A DNA stretch of 64,000 nucleotides from DAHUYF01 sp963838385 (GTDB lineage: Bacteria > Pseudomonadota > Alphaproteobacteria > ATCC43930 > CGMCC-115725): contig CAWIRE010000006.1 in assembly GCA_963838385.1 (NCBI GenBank), forward strand, positions 434,001 through 498,000, in the 5' to 3' direction. Positions 1 through 10,096 of the stretch are shown here, piece after piece; the stretch's first letter is position 1; each line of letters begins with the position of its first letter. The notes under the pieces were generated by a model, which was not told the DNA's origin, ran no database searches, and saw only the letters and a list, made by a program, of their open reading frames with translations. The position numbers and the translations under genes are program-made.

Positions 1-206
1 CAGTGCAGCAGCTGCACCGCGATCGGGCGGTCGAGGCCATAGAGCGCGCGCAGCCGGGCGATGTCCTGCTCGTGCGCGCCGGGCGGGATCATCATCGCGA
101 TGGGATCGCCGGGCACGACGCGCAGCAGCACGAAGACGATGATGGCGATGCCGAAGAGCGTCGGGATCGCCATCAGCAGACGGCGGATCAGATAGGCAAG
201 CGACAC
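1..206 (-). CDS. Peptide ABC transporter permease, DppB/OppB family (partial, N-terminus)
   Basis: Inner-membrane permease subunit of a dipeptide/oligopeptide-type ABC importer; only the first 68 residues are present and the gene runs off the left edge. Read leftward from a GTG at 206 (AGGA about ten bases upstream), the product opens with a short basic stretch and one hydrophobic segment (about residues 9-30). The family motif RVVPGDP and then LRALYGLDRP follow, both typical of the N-terminal region of DppB-like permeases. A substrate-binding protein gene lies immediately upstream on the same strand (337-1881), so the two very probably form one importer operon. The substrate cannot be read from the sequence. 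Confidence 0.85.
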   Translation of the reverse strand, partial: MSLAYLIRRLLMAIPTLFGIAIIVFVLLRVVPGDPIAMMIPPGAHEQDIARLRALYGLDRPIAVQLLH

Positions 207-243
207 CGGGAACTATCCTGAGGCCGGGCGGCGGGTGGTCGAA

Positions 244-321
244 CCCCCACCTCACCCTCCCGTTACGCGGGTCCCTCCCTCTCCGCCCCGGGGGGCGGAG
301 AGGGTTGGGGTGAGGTGGGGC
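244..321. repeat. Long intergenic palindrome between binding-protein and permease genes
   Basis: Nested inverted repeat. The outer arms CCCCACCTCACCC and GGGTGAGGTGGGG (one G/T-rich interruption) enclose an inner stem CCCTCTCCGCC / GGCGGAGAGGG with a CCGGGG loop at about 273-303. This resembles the C/T-rich and G/A-rich palindromes dispersed between genes in many alphaproteobacteria. Between a highly expressed binding protein and its permease it could act as an mRNA-stabilising or attenuating hairpin, which is inference. Confidence 0.7.
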
Positions 322-336
322 GAGACGCGCGACGAC

Positions 337-1881
337 TCACGCCGGCGTTATCGTGTTCGGCAGGATGCAGCCGGCGACGTAGGGCGTCATCTTGAGGCCC
401 TTGCGATGGACGATCGGCTGCACGTATTGCAGCAAGGGGATGACGAGGCCGTGCTCGGCGATGTAGCGATCGACCTTCTTGTAGCCGGCGATGCGCTTCT
501 TCTCGTCCTTCTCGCCCCAGAGCGGGCCGATCATGGCGTCGACGTCGGCTGTCTTCCAGGCCGAGTGCGGCGAGGGGCCGAACATGGCGAAGCCGGTCGA
601 GGTCGAGGGATCGCCGATCGAATTGCCCCAATTGTAGAATGCCGCCGGCGCCAGCTTGTGCTGCGCGCGCAGCTCGAAATGCTTGGCGATCTCGTAGACC
701 TCGATATCGGCCTCGGCGCCGATGCGCCGCCACATCCCGACGATCGCCTGGATCATCTCGTAATCCTTGGGCTTGAAGCCGCGCGTCGTCTGGATGGTGA
801 ACTTGGCCGGCTTGGCGGGCGAATAGCCGGCCTCGGCCATCAGCTTCTTCGCCTTCTCGAGGTCGTAGCCGACCTTGATGGTGGGATCGTAGGCCGCGTA
901 TTGCGGCGCCTCGAGCGTGTCGATGGGCACGCCGTAGCCGCGCAGCAGCTTGCTGACGATCGCCTTCTTGTCGATGGCGTGATGCAGCGCCAGCCGCAGC
1001 TTCTCGTTCAGCATCGGCTCGCGGTTGGTGATGAAGATCATGGCGATGTCGGAGACCGGCGTGGTCACGCCGACGAGCCCGGGCTTCTGGCGCAGCCGGT
1101 CGTATTCCTCGTAGGGGATCTCGATGGTGAGATCGGACGAGCCGCTCTCCACCTCGGCGACGCGGCTCGAGGGATCGGTGACGAATTTGAAGATGACGTT
1201 CTCGAAGGCCGGCTTGCCGCCCCAGTATTTGGGAAACGCCTTGAGGCGGACGAAGGAGTTGCGGTCGAACTCCTCGACCCGATAGGGGCCGGAGCCGACC
1301 GGCTGCTTCTCGAAGCCTTCGGCGCCCGCCTTCTCATAGGCCTTCTTCGGCAGCACATAGGCGGTGAGGAAGGCCATCCATTTGAACAGCGTCGGCTCGA
1401 ATGACTTGACGTCGGCGGTGACGGTCATGCCGTCGATCTTGAAATTGCCGATCTTCGACCAGACGAACTGGATGGGGTTGCCGCTCTTCGGGTCGCCGGC
1501 GCGCTGCAGCGACCAGACCACGTCCTCCGCCGTCACCGGCGTGCCGTCATGCCAGAACGCGCCATCGCGCACGGTCATCGACACCTTGGTCTTGTCGTCG
1601 TTCCAGCCCCATTTGGTCAGCAGCCCCGGCTTGAAGCTGAGATTGGGGTGCTGGTCGATATACTGGTCGAACACCGTCTTGTAGATCGACTGGATGGTCG
1701 GATTGACCGCCGAAAGGCCCACCGTCGGGTCCCAGGACGGGAGGTTCACATTGTAGGCGATGGTGAGCGTTTTCGCGCCTTGCGCCAGCGCGGCGCCCGA
1801 GCGCAACAGACCGGCGAGCGGCGCCGCGGCGGCACCGGCCCCGAGCCCGTGCAGCAGCGTACGACGGGAAAGCATCGACAT
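337..1881 (-). CDS. Peptide ABC transporter substrate-binding protein (SBP_bac_5 family)
   Basis: Periplasmic solute-binding protein of a peptide/nickel-type ABC importer, 514 residues from ATG 1881 (a TTG two codons earlier, at 1887, is also possible; a GGGAGGGGGG stretch lies upstream of both). The N-terminus has a Tat-like SRRTLLHG motif and a long Ala/Gly/Leu hydrophobic core ending near ALAQGA, so export is clear. Family landmarks are LPSWDPTVG near the mature N-terminus, the FWHDGTPVTAEDVVWS block (about residues 110-125), PVGSGPYRVEEF and a TIQTTRG strand. Length matches the family. It is co-directional with the permease at 1-206, and the rest of the transporter lies outside the window. 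Ligand unknown. Confidence 0.93.
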   Translation of the reverse strand: MSMLSRRTLLHGLGAGAAAAPLAGLLRSGAALAQGAKTLTIAYNVNLPSWDPTVGLSAVNPTIQSIYKTVFDQYIDQHPNLSFKPGLLTKWGWNDDKTKVSMTVRDGAFWHDGTPVTAEDVVWSLQRAGDPKSGNPIQFVWSKIGNFKIDGMTVTADVKSFEPTLFKWMAFLTAYVLPKKAYEKAGAEGFEKQPVGSGPYRVEEFDRNSFVRLKAFPKYWGGKPAFENVIFKFVTDPSSRVAEVESGSSDLTIEIPYEEYDRLRQKPGLVGVTTPVSDIAMIFITNREPMLNEKLRLALHHAIDKKAIVSKLLRGYGVPIDTLEAPQYAAYDPTIKVGYDLEKAKKLMAEAGYSPAKPAKFTIQTTRGFKPKDYEMIQAIVGMWRRIGAEADIEVYEIAKHFELRAQHKLAPAAFYNWGNSIGDPSTSTGFAMFGPSPHSAWKTADVDAMIGPLWGEKDEKKRIAGYKKVDRYIAEHGLVIPLLQYVQPIVHRKGLKMTPYVAGCILPNTITPA

Positions 1882-2348
1882 GATCAAGTCCCCCCTCCCA
1901 GGGTTCGGTGGCGCGACAGGAGATCGGCCAACATTAGAGGCATGACCTTAAAGCAGGTTTCGTGCCACGGCTACTGCCGCCCGCGGCGAGGAGCGGCGCT
2001 CGCCATCTCTGATCGGTGCGCGGCGTGCGGGTGCAGCCGTCGAGGGTATCGAGCCTTTTTGTAACAGCGTGTCGCGTGGCGCGAATGCTGCCCCTGACGG
2101 TCGGCACCTGCGTGCGCACGCGATTGCGCGCATTTGCAAGTAGCGCCGCGGCGTCGGGCAAGAACAGGCGCTCGACGAAAACTGCGTCGACTTGGCGGGC
2201 CGGGCCCCCCGCCGGTACTCCCTCCGGCACCAAAGAGTTACAAGATTTTACACAAAATGATGCCCCATACATCACGGGGTTACACGCGCCCTCTATGGTC
2301 ACCTCAAGCGCAGACGCTACGCGCAACAACAACAAGAGGGAATGACCG
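1882..2348. other. Intergenic region between binding protein and ECF sigma factor genes
   Basis: This divergent interval of about 470 bases should hold promoters for the leftward ABC operon and the rightward sigma factor. The stretch 2221-2340 is less GC-rich than its surroundings, with a small inverted repeat CCCC...GGGG around 2263-2279. Short open frames on both strands show no convincing ribosome site or family resemblance. No EcfG-type GGAAC...CGTT promoter was recognised by eye. Confidence 0.5.
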
Positions 2349-2891
2349 ATGAGCGACTTTGGCAGTCTTCTCGAGCACGAAATCCCGCGGCTGCGGCGCT
2401 ATGCGCGCGCGCTGACGCGCGATGCGACCCGCGCCGACGACCTCGTCCAGAGCTGCTTGCTGCGGGCGCTGGCGAAATCGCATCTGTGGCAGCCCGGCAC
2501 CGATCTGCGTGCCTGGCTCTTCACCATCCTGCACAATCAGCATGTCAACGACGTGCGCCGTGCGGTGCGCGAGGGCATCAACATTCCCGTCGAGGATGTG
2601 GCGCCGGTGCTGACCACACCGTCGACGCAGGGCGCTACGCTGCAGCTGCGCGATCTCGACCGGGCCATGGCGCGGTTGCCGGAGGAGCAGCGCCAGGTGC
2701 TGCTGCTCGTCGGCCTCGAGGGCATGCGCTACGAGGAGGTGGCGGCGGTGCTCGACATTCCCGTCGGCACGGTGCGCTCGCGCCTGTCGCGCGGTCGCGA
2801 CATGCTGCGCCATCTGCTCGACATGAAGGCACGCGCCGACCGTCTGCCCGCCGAGGGCGCGGCGCCGGAGCCGGAGCCGAAGGCCGCCTAG
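2349..2891 (+). CDS. ECF-type RNA polymerase sigma factor
   Basis: Extracytoplasmic-function sigma-70 family protein of 180 residues, expected to direct RNA polymerase to a stress or envelope regulon. Region 2 is at about residues 10-75 (RLRRYARALTRDATRADDLVQ, then LRAWLFTILHNQHVN). Region 4 is at about 110-160, with the helix-turn-helix MRYEEVAAVLDIPVGTVRSRLSRGR. The ATG is preceded by AGAGGGA at good spacing. It resembles alphaproteobacterial ECF proteins of EcfG-like type. No anti-sigma, NepR or PhyR gene is adjacent, so assignment to the general stress response is not justified from context. The stop codon TAG overlaps a palindromic repeat (2888-2961). Confidence 0.92.
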   Translation: MSDFGSLLEHEIPRLRRYARALTRDATRADDLVQSCLLRALAKSHLWQPGTDLRAWLFTILHNQHVNDVRRAVREGINIPVEDVAPVLTTPSTQGATLQLRDLDRAMARLPEEQRQVLLLVGLEGMRYEEVAAVLDIPVGTVRSRLSRGRDMLRHLLDMKARADRLPAEGAAPEPEPKAA

Positions 2892-2961
2892 GCTAGGCGA
2901 AGGCGCGTAGCGCCTTCGTCCGCGGCGCCCGCCAGCGACGACGCCTGCGGCGTCGCGCTAG
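2888..2961. repeat. REP-like palindromic element, copy 1
   Basis: Bounded by CTAG at both ends. Stem 1 is CGAAGGCGC-GTA-GCGCCTTCG and stem 2 is CGACGCC-TGC-GGCGTCG, joined by TCCGCGGCGCCCGCCAGC. The left CTAG contains the stop codon of the sigma factor (2889-2891). The right CTAG contains, on the minus strand, the stop codon of the restored transglycosylase frame (2960-2958). Further copies are at 28637, 32114, 38572 and 38661. Confidence 0.85.
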
Positions 2962-3801
2962 AGCGAGAGCAGGGAGGATGAGCCCGGCGCCGGCGTGGTG
3001 GGGCCGAGCAGCTTGAGCGCCGAGAGGGCGAAGAGGTTGAGCATCGCCGCCATCGGCATCGAGAGCTGGCCGCCGTCGAAGGGCAGGCCGCGGATGAGCG
3101 GTGAGAACGTCCGAGGCGGCGGCGAGGCCGGTGATCGGGCTCGCGCCGGTGCCGCCGAGCTGCGCCGCCTGCTGGTTTATCCGGGTCGCGAAGGACTGGT
3201 AGATCTGCGCCACGCTGAGCGGCCGGCCGGAGGGGTCGTAGAACACGCTCCGGTTGGCGGCGGCGGCGTCGGGCAGCAGATCGGCGCCGGGCGTGGCGCC
3301 GGCGCTCGCCACCGCCTTCAGGAAGGTGGTGGCGCCGCCGGCGCCCAGGAAATGCGCCATGTAGAGATCGGCATTGCTCGCCGGGCGGCCCAGCGCCTGC
3401 TCGAGCTCGCCCTTGTTCTGTCGCGCGAATTCCGCCGCCATCGCGGCCGAGAGGCGCGGATCCTTGCGCAGGTCGAGGATGCGCTGGCGGGTCGCGGGAT
3501 CGGCGACGCTGGCGCGGCCGGCGCTGTCGGTGGTGATCTGCTGCGCCAGCGCGCCCACGCCGTATTTCTCGCCGAAGCGCTGCACCAGGCCGAGCCAGGT
3601 GGTGTCGATGAACTGGAAGAGGCCGGTGGCGCTGCTGCCGCTTGCCTTGGCGTCGGCCTGGAAGCCGCTTTCCTGCTGCGCCTGCGCCATCAGCAGCCCG
3701 AAATCGACATTGGTCGCGCGTGCCGCCTGGCGAATGCTGCCGATCACGCCGGTGGTGGCGCCGGGCGGCAGGGTGGGCATCGGGTTGTTGGGCGCGGTCA
3801 T
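2958..3801 (-). CDS. Lytic transglycosylase-like (SLT-domain) protein, frameshifted near the 3' end
   Basis: Probable peptidoglycan lytic transglycosylase of about 280 residues. The N-terminal half carries an SLT-like fold: LLMAQAQQESGFQ (candidate catalytic Glu), then SSATGLFQFIDTTWLGLV and a later LYMAHFLGAGGA. No signal peptide is evident, as in flagellum- or secretion-associated lysozymes. The frame from ATG 3801 runs past 2958 into Arg-rich nonsense. Removing one base in the AA at 3106-3107 restores a sensible tail (SPLIRGLPFDGGQ ... LFALSALKLLG) ending at TAG 2960-2958. Total length 844 is one base over a multiple of three. The target, whether cell-wall turnover or machinery assembly, is unknown. 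Confidence 0.75.
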
Positions 3802-4253
3802 GACGCTCCCGGGCTGTTCTCGGCGCCGCCGAGGCTAGCGGAAAATGGTTAAGCGCTGGTAACGACCGCCGGGAGCGGCCACGGCTGTCCGGTTGAGCGA
3901 ACGCGGTTGCAACGGGGTGATCGTCGAGATCCCGTGACCGCCTGCTCATCAAAAGACGTGGATGCCCGGGACTCGGCCTTCGGCTGGCCCGGGCATGACG
4001 ATCGGGGGAATTTGGGATGATCGGACGAGCATCGGCAGTATCAGAGAACCCGAACCGGACAGCCGTGGCGGGCTCTCAACCTGCGCGAAAATATATCGAA
4101 AGTAATTAACCTAATATTTACGTTCAGAAAAAATTAACCTTAACCGGTCATTTTCAAGTATTCGCTGACGCGGTGTCCAATAAATGCCACAGGAACGCAC
4201 ATTGCAGCGTAGGCGAGACATTTTTTGAACTGAAGGTTCTTTTGGGGAAAAGC
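3802..4253. other. Intergenic region upstream of the type I secretion operon, with palindrome
   Basis: Divergent interval of about 450 bases. It holds an inverted repeat ATGCCCGGG (3962-3970) / CCCGGGCAT (3988-3996), a type common between alphaproteobacterial genes. The stretch 4085-4200 is unusually AT-rich for this genome (several TTAA/ATTT runs) and is the likely promoter of the secretion operon. The open frame extends upstream of 4254, but that segment has no ribosome site and atypical composition. Confidence 0.55.
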
Positions 4254-5987
<1,734 letters not shown>

Positions 5988-5996
5988 GGGATCATC

Positions 5997-7344
5997 ATGG
6001 CCATGACCACGATCACCGTGATCGCCGACCATCATCCGCCGGCGCCGCCGACGCCGCTCGCGCGCATGCGCGAGCTGGTGCTGGCCGGGAGCGCCCTCGT
6101 CGGCATCTTCGTCATCGGCGCCGGCACCTGGGCGGCGTTCGCACCGCTCGAAAGCGCCGCCGTGGCACCCGGCACGGTCGCGCCCGCCTCGCACCGCAAG
6201 ACGGTGCAGCATCTCGAAGGCGGCATCATCGCCGAGATCCTGGTCCATGACGGCCAGGAGGTGCAGGCGGGCCAGACGCTGATCCGGCTCGACGACACCA
6301 AGGCACGCACCACGCTGGCGAAGTCTCACCGCCCAGCTTTGCGATGCCAGGGCGCGCGAGGCGCGGCTCAAGGCCGAGCGTGACGGCGCGGCGACAATCG
6401 AGTTTCCCGCCGATCTCCTGGCCAGGCGCGGCGATCCGACCGTGGCCGCGGCCATCGCCGGGCAGGAGAAGATCTTCGAGACCCGGCACTCGCTGCAGGA
6501 GTCGAAGGTCGCCACGATCCACGAGCGGATCAGCGAGGTGCATGAGGAGATCGCCGGGCTCCAGGCCGAGCTCGACGCGCTGGAGCAGCGCAAGGCGCTG
6601 CTCCAGGACGAGATCGGCACCGTCCAGGCGCTGGTCAGCCGCGGGCTCGAGCGCCGGCCGCGGCTGTTCGAGCTGGAACGCGATCTCGCCGATGTCGAAG
6701 GCAAGCGCGGCGATACCTCGGCCCAGATCGCCAAGGCGAAGCAGACCATCGCCGAATCCGAGGTCGACATCCTCAGCCTGCAGAACGACCGCCAGAAGGA
6801 CGTGGCCGATGATCTGCGCGACACGCAGAGCAAGCGCCAGCAGCTGCAGGAGCAGGCGCAGGCGGCGGCGGACGTGATGGCGCGCACCGACGTGAAGGCG
6901 CCGGAGAACGGCACGGTCACCGATCTGCGCGTGCACACGCTGGGGGGCGTGATCGCCGCCGGCGACCCGCTTCTCGACCTGGTGCCGGAAGCCGATCGGC
7001 TGGTGGTGGAGGCGGAGGTGCGGCCGGAGGACATCGACCGGGTGCATGCGGGGCTCTCCGCGCAGGTGCGCCTGCTGCCCTACAAGGAGCGCCGCACGCC
7101 GCCGCTCGACGCCACGGTGACCTACGTCTCCGCCGACCGGCTCATCGACAAGCGCACCAACCACGCCTATTACGCCGCCAAGCTGCGCGTCGACCAGAAG
7201 GAGCTGGCCGCCCTCGGCGGCGAGGTCAAGATGGTGCCGGGCATGCCAAGCGAGGTGATGATCAAGACCGGCGAGAGCACGGTGGCGCTCTACGCGCTAT
7301 CGCCGATCCTCGACAGCTTCCACCGCGCCTTCACCGAGAAGTAG
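5997..7344 (+). CDS. HlyD/PrtE-family membrane fusion protein (type I secretion), one-base frameshift
   Basis: Periplasmic adaptor linking the ABC exporter at 4254-5987 to an outer-membrane channel, about 448 residues. One N-terminal membrane anchor lies at about residues 28-48. A lipoyl-like half-motif HLEGGIIAEILVHDGQEV follows, then a long coiled-coil hairpin (Glu/Ala/Gln-rich, about residues 150-280) and a beta-barrel region with APENGTVTDL and RPEDIDRVHAG. The frame breaks at 6321-6322, where AAG reads in place of AG: before it the frame is 0, after it the frame is +1, and dropping one A joins them as TLASLTAQL. Total length is a multiple of three plus one. Either a real knockout or a sequence error. 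Confidence 0.85.
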
Positions 7345-7364
7345 CGGGCGGGGTGAGACGCGGG

Positions 7365-7868
7365 CTACGCCAGTCCCCGCCGCGGCGCCAGCGCGCGCTC
7401 CTCGAGGCGGATGCGCCAGAACAGCAGCGCCGCGTTCAGCAGCGAGAAGACCAGCGCGATCCGCCAGGCGCCGAAGACCAGCGGCAGAACCGCGATCTCG
7501 GCGGCGACGACGACGTAGTTGGGATGGCGCAGGAAACGATAAGGCCCGCGCCGCACCAGCTGCTCCTGCGGCAGGGTGATGACCCGCGTCGTCCAGTAGG
7601 GGCCGAGGCTGGCCATGACCCAGAGCCGCAGCGCCTGGAGCAGCAGAAAGAGCGCCAGGAACGGCCAGGCGATCGGCGTGTCGCCGGGCACCAGCAGCAG
7701 CAGCGCGGCGAGCCAGGCGCCGTGCAGCAGCGGGAAGAGCGGGTAATGGCGGCGGCCGATCTCGACGCCGCCGCGCCGCAGCAGCGCCGCCTCGTTGCGC
7801 CTGGCATAGGCGAGCTCGGCGAGGCGCTGCGCCGCCACCAGCACCACGATGAGGACGACCGCGTTCAC
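7365..7868 (-). CDS. Isoprenylcysteine carboxyl methyltransferase-family membrane protein (polyketide O-methyltransferase type)
   Basis: Integral-membrane methyltransferase of the ICMT family, 167 residues with four or five hydrophobic segments. The family signature is in the C-terminal half: ITLPQEQLVRRGPYRFLRHPNY, with the RHPNY SAM-binding motif, then an EERAL tail. GTG 7868 overlaps the stop of the upstream polyketide synthase (GTGA), so translation is probably coupled. In several bacteria such a gene next to a type III polyketide synthase (for example Bacillus bpsB) methylates alkylpyrones or alkylresorcinols, and the same role is inferred here. Confidence 0.9.
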   Translation of the reverse strand: MNAVVLIVVLVAAQRLAELAYARRNEAALLRRGGVEIGRRHYPLFPLLHGAWLAALLLLVPGDTPIAWPFLALFLLLQALRLWVMASLGPYWTTRVITLPQEQLVRRGPYRFLRHPNYVVVAAEIAVLPLVFGAWRIALVFSLLNAALLFWRIRLEERALAPRRGLA

Positions 7869-8917
7869 GCCGCGGTCAGCAGCTGCAGGCTGGCGGTGAA
7901 GCCGGGGCCGAGCGAGGTGAGCAGCAGGCGGCCGCGGGCACCCTCGGCGAGCGCGCGCTCGAGCACGAACAGCACGGTCGCCGCCGACATGTTGCCATAG
8001 TCGCGCAGCACGCCGCGGCCGTCGGCGAGCGCGCCGGCGCCGAGGCGGAAGGCCTCCTCGAGCGCCGTCAGCACCTTGGCGCCGCCGGGATGGCAGATGA
8101 AGCGGTCGATGTCGGCCAGCGTGAGGTCGTGCGTCGACAGGAACTCGCTGGCGATGTCGCGCATGTTCCGGCGCACCAGCGCCGGGATGTCGCGCGAGAA
8201 CACCGCCCTCAGCCCATCCTCGGCGACGTCCCAGCCCATGATGTCGAGCGATTGCGGCCAGGTGTATTCGCCGCCGGCGCCGAGCGCCGGACCCGCGCCG
8301 TCGGCGCCGATCACCGCCGCCGCGGCGCCGTCGCCGAACAGCGCCGTGGCGACCACGTTGCTCTTGGCCACATCGTTCTTGCGGAAGGAGAGCGTGCACA
8401 GCTCGACCACCAGCAGCAGCACGCGCGCGCCGGGCTGGGCGCGCGCCAGATCGGCCGCGCGCGCCATCCCGCTCACGCCGCCGGCGCAGCCCAGCCCGAA
8501 GATCGGCAGCCGCCGCACGTCGCGGCGCAATCCCAGCCGGTTGATCAGCCGCGCATCGAGGCTCGGCGTCGCGATGCCGCTGGTGGAGACCGCGACCACC
8601 GCGTCGATCGCCTCCGGCTCGAGTCCGGCGCGGCCGAGCGCATCGCGCGCCGCCCGCTCGAGCAGGCGCTCGGCATGCTCGAGGTAGAGCGCATTGCGCT
8701 CGGCCCAGCCATGCGCGTGCTCGTACCAGTCGAGCGGCACGCAGGAGTAGCGGCGCTCGATCCCGGCATTGGCGAAGACCGGCATGAGCCGGTCGAGGTC
8801 GCTGGCGTCGGTCTCGGAGAAGAGGTGCTGCGCCCGGCGGGCGACATCGGCCTGGCCGAGGGCGTAGGGCGGAACGGCCGTCGCGAGGGCGGTGAGGCGG
8901 GGAAGGTCTGGCATCAC
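7865..8917 (-). CDS. Type III polyketide synthase (chalcone/stilbene synthase family)
   Basis: Homodimeric ketosynthase that extends a CoA-bound starter, probably fatty, with malonyl-CoA to give alkylpyrones or alkylresorcinols. It has 350 residues, the usual length. The catalytic triad is visible: Cys144 in GLGCAGG, His276 in FICHPGG and Asn309 in DYGNMSAAT; the C-terminal GPGF loop (SLGPGFTAS) is also present. GTG 8917 (GGAG nine bases upstream) and ATG 8914 are alternative starts. It is the first gene of a two-gene unit with the overlapping methyltransferase. Alkylresorcinols are known as cyst or membrane lipids in Azotobacter and Rhodospirillum; the product here is inferred. Confidence 0.93.
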   Translation of the reverse strand: MMPDLPRLTALATAVPPYALGQADVARRAQHLFSETDASDLDRLMPVFANAGIERRYSCVPLDWYEHAHGWAERNALYLEHAERLLERAARDALGRAGLEPEAIDAVVAVSTSGIATPSLDARLINRLGLRRDVRRLPIFGLGCAGGVSGMARAADLARAQPGARVLLLVVELCTLSFRKNDVAKSNVVATALFGDGAAAAVIGADGAGPALGAGGEYTWPQSLDIMGWDVAEDGLRAVFSRDIPALVRRNMRDIASEFLSTHDLTLADIDRFICHPGGAKVLTALEEAFRLGAGALADGRGVLRDYGNMSAATVLFVLERALAEGARGRLLLTSLGPGFTASLQLLTAA

Positions 8918-9120
8918 TGGCTATGGGCTCCGGGCATCGCTAGAGTGGCGGCCTGCAACACAAACGCGCACACCAGGTCGGCGTCCGCGCGGCACAGTGC
9001 CGGAGAATTGATGGTCGAGGGGTTCACTTCCGCGCGAGAGGCGAGTCCCGGCGCGAAAGCCCGTGGGCGGGGTGGCGGCGGGGCCGGCATCGCGAGCGGG
9101 ATGTGCTGGCGCTGTGACAT
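8914..9120 (-). CDS. Possible small protein upstream of the polyketide synthase
   Basis: An open frame of 68 codons starting at ATG 9120 with a good ribosome site (GGAAGG, seven bases away). Its TGA stop overlaps the GTG start of the polyketide synthase, an arrangement typical of coupled genes. The product is Pro/Arg/Ala-rich and matches no family known to me, and GC-rich DNA readily yields such frames. It may be a leader peptide or chance. Confidence 0.3.
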   Translation of the reverse strand: MSQRQHIPLAMPAPPPPRPRAFAPGLASRAEVNPSTINSPALCRADADLVCAFVLQAATLAMPGAHSQ

Positions 9121-9383
9121 GGGATCCCTTCCGTCCGAGCCGCGCGCTGAAGTATCGGCCGTCCGCACGGTGCCGGCCAGGACAATATCGCGAGGCCGGC
9201 CACGGTCCGGGGCGATTACGGCTTTCGCGCGCGCTTGGCAAGCGACCCCATCGGGGGAGTGCGGCGCCGCTTCGCGCGATTTGCCCGCAGCGGCTTCCAA
9301 CAACCTGGCAATGCTGAATTTTTCCCTTGCGGCCAGGTGCCGTGCCGGGGCCGCTTGCCGGACGACGGAGGCAGGAAATCACC

Positions 9384-10076
9384 GTGTCCTCTCCTGATTC
9401 CGAGCCGTCCCGCAAGAAGCCGCGCAACCGCGTCGTCGAGCGGCTGCGCGGGTATTTCTTCGCCGGCATCCTGGTCACCGGCCCGATCGTCCTGACGCTC
9501 TATCTCACCTGGCTGTTCATCGACGCCATCGATGGCGCGGTGCGCTGGCTGATGCCCGACCGTTACAACCCGGCCACGTATCTGCATGTTCCCGGCATCG
9601 GGCTGGTCCTCGGCATCGTCGCGCTCACGCTGATCGGAGCGGCGACCGCCAATTATGTCGGGCGGATCTTCCTGCGGCTGTCCGAGCGCATCCTGGCGCG
9701 CATGCCGGTGATCCGCGGCGTCTACGGCGCGATGAAGCAGATCTTCGAGACGGTGCTGGCGAAGCAGTCCAACACCTTCCGCGAGGCGGTGCTGGTCGAG
9801 TTCCCGCGCAAGGGGATGTGGACCATCGCCTTCATCACCGCGCGCACCGAGGGCGAGGTGAGGGACCTGTCCGGCCCCGATCCCGTCAGCGTCTATGTGC
9901 CGACCACGCCCAACCCGACCTCCGGCTACCTGGTCTTCGTGCCGCGCAGCGAGGTGATCGTGCTGTCGATGACCGTCGAAGAGGCGATCAAGATGGTGAT
10001 CTCCACCGGGATCGTCACGCCGGCCGACCGGCGCCCTGCCGCCACCGAGATCGCGCTCAAGCGCAGCGGCGGCTGA
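9384..10076 (+). CDS. DUF502 family membrane protein
   Basis: Predicted inner-membrane protein of the DUF502 family, 230 residues from GTG 9384 (GGAGG and AGGAA upstream). It has two membrane segments: about residues 25-45 (GYFFAGILVTGPIVLTLYLT) and 72-95. The family motifs RMPVIRGVYGAMKQIFETV, TPNPTSGYLVFVP and MTVEEAIKMVISTGIV follow. DUF502 proteins occur widely in proteobacteria and plants, and no biochemical role is established from sequence. It stands alone here, convergent with the membrane protein at 10097-10894. Confidence 0.9.
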   Translation: MSSPDSEPSRKKPRNRVVERLRGYFFAGILVTGPIVLTLYLTWLFIDAIDGAVRWLMPDRYNPATYLHVPGIGLVLGIVALTLIGAATANYVGRIFLRLSERILARMPVIRGVYGAMKQIFETVLAKQSNTFREAVLVEFPRKGMWTIAFITARTEGEVRDLSGPDPVSVYVPTTPNPTSGYLVFVPRSEVIVLSMTVEEAIKMVISTGIVTPADRRPAATEIALKRSGG

Positions 10077-10096
10077 TCGATGTCCTTGCGCCGCTG

